Shown: positions 24,601-33,600 of the stretch, piece after piece | How positions within the stretch are numbered: position 1 is the first letter of the stretch | Layout of the letters: every line of letters starts with the position of its first letter | NCBI GenBank assembly: GCA_033977485.1 | Contig: CM066984.1 | Location: 43,655,100 to 43,719,099 of the forward strand | Direction of reading: 5' to 3' | DNA length: 64,000 nt | Origin: Hydrangea macrophylla | Taxonomy: Eukaryota; Streptophyta; Magnoliopsida; Cornales; Hydrangeaceae | Notes under the pieces: generated by a model | Seen by the model: the letters and a program-made list of their open reading frames with translations, nothing else | What the model was told of the DNA's origin: nothing | Databases searched by the model: none | Made by a program: the position numbers and the translations under genes

Positions 24601-27600
24601 ATAGAAAACGTATATTCAAAGGCTTAGTTGAGACAGAGAGTCTCAACCCTAATTATATTAATCACAGAGAAGTATAATTACAAAGATGCCCTTAGGCAAT
24701 AATAAAACCTTAATACAAATAATAAAAAAGATATTTCAACATAAATTAAGCTTTTCACCCTCCAACTTTGGGGCTGATTTCAATTTACTCCCTAAATTTT
24801 TAATGCTTCTCAATTTAGTCCTCTGTTCGATAAATGTTTAAATATGGTCCAATAGTGAACATTTCGTCACTAAAGATCACTTTTGCCACCAAATCATTGC
24901 TATTGGACCAAATTTAAACCCTTACCAAACTTGGGGGACTAAATTGAGAAAAGGGACTATTTTGAAATCGGCCCCAAAGTTGAAGGGTGAAAAGTGTAAT
25001 TTCTAGAATGCCAAAATAAGTACAACAAATCCACCAAGACATGTAAAATGACAGGTCAATACATGCAAACAAGTCGTCACCCTACCTTTGCTACAGGCAA
25101 GATCGACATCTTTTTCCATTCTCCTAACACGATGAACGGCAGACTTGCACTTACTCATCTCTTCATCTTCACCATGATGTTCGGTAAGCACCAAGTGAAT
25201 TGCTGACACTATTCTTTCTGCTGTGCCTCCGATGCTCAATTTCTAGTTTCCAACATAATGATAACACAATGAGCCATATCCCAAACATTATGAAAAAGGG
25301 AACAGGATAATTTGACTTTGACTTTGTGGTACTAACCGTTCTTATGGAACGGGAATCCCTTTTTACAATTTTGACAGAACGAGAACGTTTTCTATTGAGC
25401 TCCAAGGGTGGAGGCAAATCTTCTCCAAGCATTACATCTTTAAGGCTCCGTACACGGGATCCAAATACTCTCCTTTCTTCCCATATACCAACCTATCAAG
25501 AATTAGCTGATGGTTTATTACACCTAACCAATTTGATCCGAATTTTTCAAGAATATAAAAATCTTTTCCGATAAATAAGAAAAATATGTAAACCTCATAG
25601 TGAGCAGTCAACATACTGCCATTTCCAAAATTGGTTTTCGACATAAATTCCTTAAAAGAGTAAAAAGGGAGGTACAAAGAGAACAAGACACCCTCCTGAA
25701 ACAACCAAGGAAGTACCAGCCCTGAGAAAGAAGAAAAAAGTCTTGCAAGGGAGAGAAAATGAACATATTAGCTGACTCCACTGACTTGGTACATCTCAAG
25801 AATCTAAGCAGATATCAATTTTTACAAGATCCAAATGTAGCTATCAACTAGGGATAACATGTGCAAGAACCATATGATATAGTCACTGCTAGGAATACTA
25901 AATGTATTAAATGTCAGCTAATGAACACAATAGTAATTCGAATCCTAAAATATGTCACATTAATATCTCTCAAAAATAAGAAAGGAAATATAGTATTGAA
26001 TGTAGCAATAATAATCAAGGAGGGAAAGCAATTCAAAGCGGCAATTACAACTGAACTCCCAGCAAAGCACAAAGACCCGTTTGGATGGTGGTAATCAATG
26101 ATGGAAATGGGTACTCATTACTGATATTGACTTAATGAGTTACCAGAGTTTGAATAGTTATCGTAGTTCTATTAGTGTTGGCTATTGTTGTTTGGCTATC
26201 GCCAGTAACTAGGTCTAGTAAATCTATCACTTTCCCATCACAATGCTTGACTCAAATGAATTTGATGAAGGAACTAATAGTACCTATGAAATACCTAGAA
26301 GTTCCTTTTTTATGATACTCAAACTCTATGGGAATTGAATTACCACCATATATCATGGGATTAAGATACGATTTCGTATCCCACCCCTATTGCATATCCA
26401 ATTAAAAATCAGGTGCCCCAAATATTAGAATTGTCTGAATAGTTATGAGATATCCATTCCCAACAATGATTACTGCCATCCAAATAGGGCCAAAAGGTTT
26501 ATCCCAACTCCCAGCTTAACATAACAGGGGAATGGGTCCATACCAATCTGGAGACCGCACTCTTTCCATGATCATCTCCTTTCTCGACAACATCTTTGAG
26601 TGCTTTAGGAAGAACCTTCCAAAACTCGCCAACAAATTCATTTCCTTTACGTTTGCTATTCTGTAGGATGTCATTTGCAAGATACAAAAGAGGAACCTTC
26701 TGAACCATATCTGAACTATGAAATTGTTTTTCCCATGTTGCCACAACAAGCTCCGCTTTGCTCCGGTGAAATATACACCAATGTGACAATGCTGTATATG
26801 AAGTCAAGATAACAAATTCACACAAAAAAAAAAAACAAAAACAAAAAAAAACAAAAAAAAAACAAAAACAAAATGAAAAACAAATTCAGATCAAGGTCCG
26901 ACCACTAATTTAGAGCAAGAGTGAGGAAAAAAAAAAAAATTCAACCCCAATTAAAACTATCATTTCATTTGATATAGAACGAAATGGCCCTAATACTATG
27001 ATAAGTTTTACTGCAGGAAAAAAAAAATTAAAAAAAAAATCACAGTGACAAAAGGAGGCGGGAAGGTGAAAGAGCACAAGGACTCAATCAGAGACAGAAT
27101 TATAAGACTTCATAGATTTTCAACAAGAAAAGTTAATACACAATGGTTTATTATAAAGGTACTATAAACTTAACACAGATGTAAAGTACAGAGATAATTT
27201 ACAAGGAGAACATGCGAAGAGATCAGATATATCCTCTGAAATCAATTAGTCTCATTATTTGGATAATTTGGAAACACTCACTCTCTGAAATCAATTAGTC
27301 TCATTATTTGGATAATTTGGAAACACTCACATAACATTGCCATAGAAACCATATTACCTACCAACAAAGATCATCGTTCAGTATCCAATATCTCATCCTG
27401 GAATGTGCAATGTATAACATGGAAGTTTTCCATTTATGTTGCAGTTGCGCAAACACAGGAATATGGTAGATAATCAAAGCAATACAAAAATAGTTGCATA
27501 TATACACACTAAGTATGAGGACTCATCTCCTCCTCACTCCCTTTCTTCCCTACCCCTTCCCTAGCCCTCCTTCCTTCAATTGAAACCGTATTATGCCGCC

Positions 27601-30600
27601 CTTATTAAATTCATAGAAGTGGTTCAAATTATCAGTAAGATTCTTATATCATCCGGTAAATTATGTCAAAACGTGTTCAAGAGTGTCCTACTGTCTTTCA
27701 GTGATTAACCTATTCTTTTCGGGTATGAATAGAACCCCATGCACTGATTTTAACGTTTACAAAGGTAAACTCTTTGACTTCCACCAACCTTTCACGAGAC
27801 TAATTTGTCTCAAGGTGGGTAGCATCATGGGAATTTGACCTGGTGAGATCACGAGACATGCCATGACACCCGTCCCACTCGATCTACCCTCCGTTAGCCT
27901 GATTGTTGAAGTAAAAACACTACTACTTACAATATTATCAACACATCCAAGACATGTTAAAATGTGATTAGGGTTTAACTCTTTCTTCCCTTCTACAAGA
28001 ACAACAGTACACATTGGTACGCCCGAAATTGACTCTACTATATTTCCTAATCCAATTAGGAAACCCCAACGATTGATGCCAATCAATCCTAAATCAGATT
28101 GTATTGTCTAATCTGTCTAATTTCCTTGTACGAGTAGGTCTCTTGCATCTATAAAAGAGACCACTTACCCCATAGAAGGGGATCGACTTTTCAGTCTGCA
28201 TAGCACTCCTATAGCAATCATAATCGTGGTCGGCCGACCTCTGGTAGCTCCAAACTGTTGTTGGTACACCAAAGGTCCCCAGCTTTTTTTACAGTATAGT
28301 GCACGTGCTCAGACACACCCGTGGGCGTAGGTTCCTTTATTAACAGGGTCGAACCACATACAAATATGCTGCCTATATCTCTCTCTTCTTCTCTTATACG
28401 CTTTGTGTATGCTATTAAACCCTAGATCTGTTCAATACCAAAAATTGCATCATTAGCTTGGCACCGTCTGTGGGAACGACAGATTTCTCAAAAAACAAAT
28501 CTCTTAACTGACAGTCATGCCTCCCAAGAAGGGTAAGAAGGCTGCGCAGCAGGCTAACCGGGATGTTTCGCTGACCCCGGCGCCAGCTGCTGCAGTCCTA
28601 ACACCGGAGCAGATCACCGCAACCCTCGCACAGCTCTTGGAGGGCTAGCGTCAATTTCAACGGCAAATTGAAGCCCTACTGGCCCAACAAAGCAATCCTC
28701 CAGTGGCCGGGGAACAGCCCGAGAACTTTGTGCGCAGTCGGGAACCAATCCTGACCAGACAACGTGCCCGAACCGATCTCTCCCGTGTCGAGGATGCCAG
28801 AAATATTATCAACAACAGGCGTGCTGCCAGATGAGAGGGGCAAGAGCGCATAGCCTGGGAATCGGTCCACGATCACTCGGCCAAGAGCCGGGATAATCTT
28901 AGGCACACGATCAACTAGAGTCATAGTCTAGGAAGCACGGACACGGACACGTGACACGTGACACGATACGACACCGCCACGTCGACACGTCAAATTCTAA
29001 AAAACAAGGACACGACACGCCAGGGATACGTTTATTTTTAAATATTTTTAAAATATATATTTTATTGCTATGTACTTACAAGCATAGCATTACAAGCACG
29101 GGTTCGAATCTGTAAACAGCATCTCTACTTGCAAAGGTAAGGCCGAGTACATCTCACCCTTTCCAGACCCCGCAATGGCAGGAGCCTCGTGCATTGGGGT
29201 GCCCTTTTTTTTGCTTACAAGTTTAAAATACCCACTAGTCTAGTTCTTGGCACTGTTAGATTTTTAAAAAAATTTTGCATAAATTTGAACAAATAACCAA
29301 TAAAACTAATCTCCGATTCTCCCATTACCAATAGAAAGCACCACCAATTAAAATTAATGAAAACTCATACCTATTAAAATATCAATTATCAAATTAAAAA
29401 AAAAATACCCACTAGGCACTATTATATTTTTAAAAAAATGTACCTAAACTTTATTCAATTAATTATTCATTTACTAGTTACTGTCAGTTATCACTTTCAA
29501 AGAAAAAGAAACAGTGAAACACCAATTAATTAAACAAAGGAAAAGCAAACCAAATCAAAAAATGAAACTCAAGGCAAAACCAGAAACCCCCCAGACTGAG
29601 ACCCCTGCACAAACACTGTTAGAACTCTATTACATAAAGTTAGCAACACCAAACAAAAATTTATTTCTTTTTATAATTTTAGGCTATACAATAGAGTTAG
29701 GATTTTAAAAATTAAAAAAAAATTTAAAAATTTTTTTTAAAAAAATGAAAAATTAGTTGTCCCGTGCGTGTCCCTTGCGTGTCCCTTGAGTGTCCGTGCG
29801 TGTCCATTGCGTGTCGGGGACGTGTCTGGGGGTTAAAACTCAATTACACAAAGTTGGACACATTTTTGGCGTGTCGGACACGTGTCCCTTGCGTGTCGGG
29901 CGCGTGTCCGTGTCTGACACGTGTCCGACACCAGTACGCTTCAATTTTTGAAGTGTCGGTGCTTCATAGGTCATAGTCGAACCTCGTCCTAGAGGACAGC
30001 ACACCACGAGGAGGAAGCCTCTTCCACCAACCCGACTAACCCCCGGATACCGGTCGGGAAGGTACAATGGCCTGTATCAATAATTTGAAGAAACCGATCA
30101 ACGGAATGGCCAAAGAACTAGGCCAGAATGCTACTCAGGATCATGTCAAAACCGAGATAGAGTCACCATTCTCTAGTCGAATCACGAGGTTTGCCATCCC
30201 ATGAAAATTTAAGCAGCCTCGCCTGGATTTATACAACGGCTCGAGTAGCCCGATAGACCACGTCCGGACCTACAAGACCCAGATGGCTCTCGCCACCAAT
30301 GCCGACGAACTGTACTGCCTGGCCTTTCCCGGCACTTTGAAAGGCCCAGCCACTCAATGGTGCCGCTAAATGGTTCCACTCCTTGAAACCCCGATCGGTC
30401 AAAGATTTCAAAGAGCTCAGCAAACATTTCATCAGTCAATTCATAGGCATGCTTGGCCAGTCGCAACCTGACACCCAGCTACTCACTGTTAGACAGCGGA
30501 GGGGAGAGTCGTTGAAGGATTACACCGATCGGTTCAACCAACAGAAGCTTCAAGTCCGCAACGTGAACGAGATAGTTGCCATTACAGCCTTCTGCTCGGG

Positions 30601-33600
30601 AGTTCAACACACCAAGTGCGCTACGTCGTTTCACCGAAACCGACCGGCAACCCTGGTTGAACTCGCCGAGAGGGTTGGAAAATACATTTGACACTGAAGA
30701 ATTTCTAAAGACCAATGATCCCGAGAAAGAAAGCAATGAGCCTACAAGAAGTAAGCGGAAGCGGGATCATCCCGAGAAGAATAACGTAAAGAAGCCCGGT
30801 GGTTCTAGCAGTTCTTTCAGTGTCCAACAGCGGTCTGAGTCCGGCAGCCCCAACCCGACCTCCTGCCTACAGTCCGGGCAAGCCCAGCGACAGTGTTGCT
30901 TTTGCCCGATCGTAGCATGAGGCTCCAAAGATTATCAAAGAAATCTTACAGAAGACCTCGGGATTACACCCGAGGCACCCAAAAGACCTCGGGATTACAC
31001 CCGAGGCATCCAAAGACCCTGGAACTACCAACGTTCTAGGTCGGCCGCCTACAGTAATTATTCCTACAACGCCCACCTCAACAAAGCTTGGGGGACAATA
31101 AGGAACAAAAACTACAGGAAGTCACACCGAGTATTTACAGGCCTTGGGATTAACTAAGTGAAACCCTTAGACAACCCGAGTGCCTACAATACTCAGAGGC
31201 ACCGACTCCGCTTAGGTCCAAACCAACGATAGAGGTTATCCTTTTAGGTTGGCCCACAATAGAGTAAAATAAATCCCTAAAAATTCACACATTTAGGAGT
31301 CTCTGCTTAGGTCCAAACTGACGATAGAGGTAACTGAAACCTCTTAGGTTAGCCCATGATAGAGGAGCAAAAGGACCCTAAAGCAATACGCTTTAAGTTG
31401 CTTTTCTAACATGGTTAAGCTCTTCTCCCAACAATTTGGACGAAGGCTAGCTGGGTAGAAGATAACCATCCTGGGGAGTTAACATAAAAGGACCCTAAAG
31501 CAATACGCTTTAGGTCAATTTTACCAACATGGTCAAGTTCTTCTACCCAACAGTCTTGACGAAGGCTAACTGGGCAGAAGACAACCATCCTAGGAGCTAA
31601 CTTAAACAAAAAAACTCCGAATTAGGCCAAGTCTCAACTCTTAGCCAATTCCCGAGCACTTAGATAATGGCAAGTAACATCAAACAAATTTCCAAACTTG
31701 CCCTGATATAGCATTCAGCCAACCTTGGAAATGGGGGGCAACTGATACACCCGAAATTGGCTCTACTATATAAACGAACGGTTCTACTTTGTAACCAGCA
31801 CCATCCCGAGCGGTCCGGACTACCTAAGGCTTCCCTAGCGGTATATGCACAAGCCCCGACCAACAGGTCAGGAAGACCGCGCAAGCATGGCTCGTCACAG
31901 GGATAGCTCACCCAGGCCCCAAGACATGATCCAGAATGTTCCAGTCAGTTTCCTATACAAGTTAGAAGACTAATGGAAGTGCAAATAGTTTCCTAATCCA
32001 ATTAGGAAAACCCCACGATTGATGCCAATCAATCCTAAATCAGATTGCATTACCTAATCTGTCTAATTTCCTTGTATGAGTAGGTCTCCTGCATCTATAA
32101 AAGAAACCACTCACCCCCATAGAAGGGGATCGACTTTTCAGTCTGCATAGCACCCCTATAGCAATTATAATCGTGCCCGGCTGACCTCTGGTAGCTCCAA
32201 ACTGCTGTTGGTTCACCAAAGGTCCTCGGCTTTTTTACAGTTTAGTACACGTGCTCAGACACACCCGTGGACGTAGGATCCTTCATTAACAGGGCCGAAC
32301 TGTAGAAACCCATATTTTATTAAAGGGTATTATGGTAATTTTGGACCAATGTGGGTCTTGATTTGGGACAGTAAATTTATTTTCTGTCCAAGTGGTATCA
32401 CATTTGCATTTTTTTTTTTTTTGGCACATGTGGGTGTACATATATGTATATTTATGCTTGTGTGTGTGTATGGCTTGTGGGGCCCACACCTATCACATCC
32501 TATTTGTTGGAAACTTCCCCAACACACCACTCTCTCTCCTCCCCCCCCCCCCCCCCCCCCCCCCTCTCTTTTTCGGCAGCCCCACTTCTCTCTCTCCTTC
32601 ACTTTTTCTTTTCTCTTTCTCTCTCTATATCTCTCTTGTTCTCTCTCTTCTTTTGGAGATAAAACATCCATGGAAGCCTAGAGCTTCAACCTCATTTTTG
32701 AAGACCTCAGAGCCATATTTGGAGCTTGACCATTAGAGGCAAAATTGATCATCTCACCAAGACCTTCACACCGGTGTTCTCAGATCCTCCGTTAGGTCTA
32801 CGGTTTGTTACTTCTTGATCTTATACTCAAGGGTTAGTTTTGATTTTTCTTGATACACCTTAGTGTTCCCATTCCTAATGTGATTTTATTTAACTAGGTG
32901 TTGATAGCTTATGGGTTTTGCTAGAGTTGATGATTTTTCCCCTTTGGGTCTCTTTGGTGAGAGTATTTTTCCTAAATACTCAAGAGGTAGATTTCATTGA
33001 CTAAGTGCACTCCTAGATCTAATTTCATGGTTTGCTATGTGTAGGGTTATATCTAATACTTGTTAATCTAGTTTAGGATTTTCCTACACCTTCATTTATA
33101 TGCTTGCATGCTCTTATGTGATTTAGTTGAATATTATGCTAAACCTAAATGTTATTTAATTGCTAAGTTTCAATTAAATGGAAGTTACTACAAATATCTT
33201 ATGTGCTCAAGTCGTTGATTATGCTTCACATGATTTCCTCCTAATTATTTAGCTTTGGTATCATGGACTACTACGTATAATTTCTTGGTATTGAAAATCT
33301 TAGAAATGACATTGTAGTTGCATAATCATTGTGGTCACATTTCATAGTCGCCAAGTCGGCAAAACATTTATGGCATTGGCTTGGGAGTATGAATTTTGTT
33401 AGAATACCCACGATTGGGGAATGCTCTTTTGAATCCCCGTTTAGGGTTGTAAATAGTTGAAATTCCGGAAGCGGGTGTGAGGTGAGGAAGGTAGTTTGTG
33501 ATCCTTAAAACATTCGAAAACGCAAGGTCATATTCGGCTAGCTACCGGAGATCTTGTATGCTACACTCACGTTGGAGTGGCTCGCATCCGGTGTTGAGAG

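Larger units (their letters stand above)
20883..24741 (-). mobile_element. Copia retrotransposon with integrase deleted, 3,859 bp
   Basis: A complete LTR-to-LTR insertion in intron 4 of the CID gene, in the same orientation as the gene. LTRs are 142 bp each (20883-21024 and 24600-24741) and differ at 4 sites by my reading. Target duplication is TAAAT (20878-20882 and 24742-24746). The minus-strand polypurine tract TTGAGGGGGAG abuts the 3' LTR at 21025 and the primer site TGGTATCAGAGCC is at 24587-24599. It is about 1 kb shorter than related elements because the GAG-pre-integrase and integrase region is missing. The short LTRs suggest the Ale lineage, which is inferred. Confidence 0.92.
28517..30690 (+). 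pseudogene. Gypsy gag, interrupted by a DNA transposon
   Basis: Starts at the ATG at 28517 (MPPKKGKKAAQQANR) and meets a TAG at 28646. After the 1.04 kb insertion at 28929-29969 it continues with KQPRLDLYNGSSSPIDHVRTYKTQMALAT and LAFPGTLKGPATQWC, then in another frame GESLKDYTDRFNQQKLQV. These are gag core motifs of plant gypsy elements. Frame changes and stops make it dead. No pol follows. Confidence 0.8.

Noticed and set aside
29101..29110. GGTTCGAATC as part of a tRNA gene
   Set aside because: There is no cloverleaf around it. The following sequence is the tail of a SINE with flanking duplications.
29764..30067. Cys/Val-rich frames such as SLECPCVSIACRG
   Set aside because: They are translations of the GTGTCC repeats at the Mutator-like element's right end.
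32330..32736. Proline-rich and glycine-rich reading frames
   Set aside because: They come from poly(C) and CT-rich LTR sequence and overlap on both strands with no codon structure.
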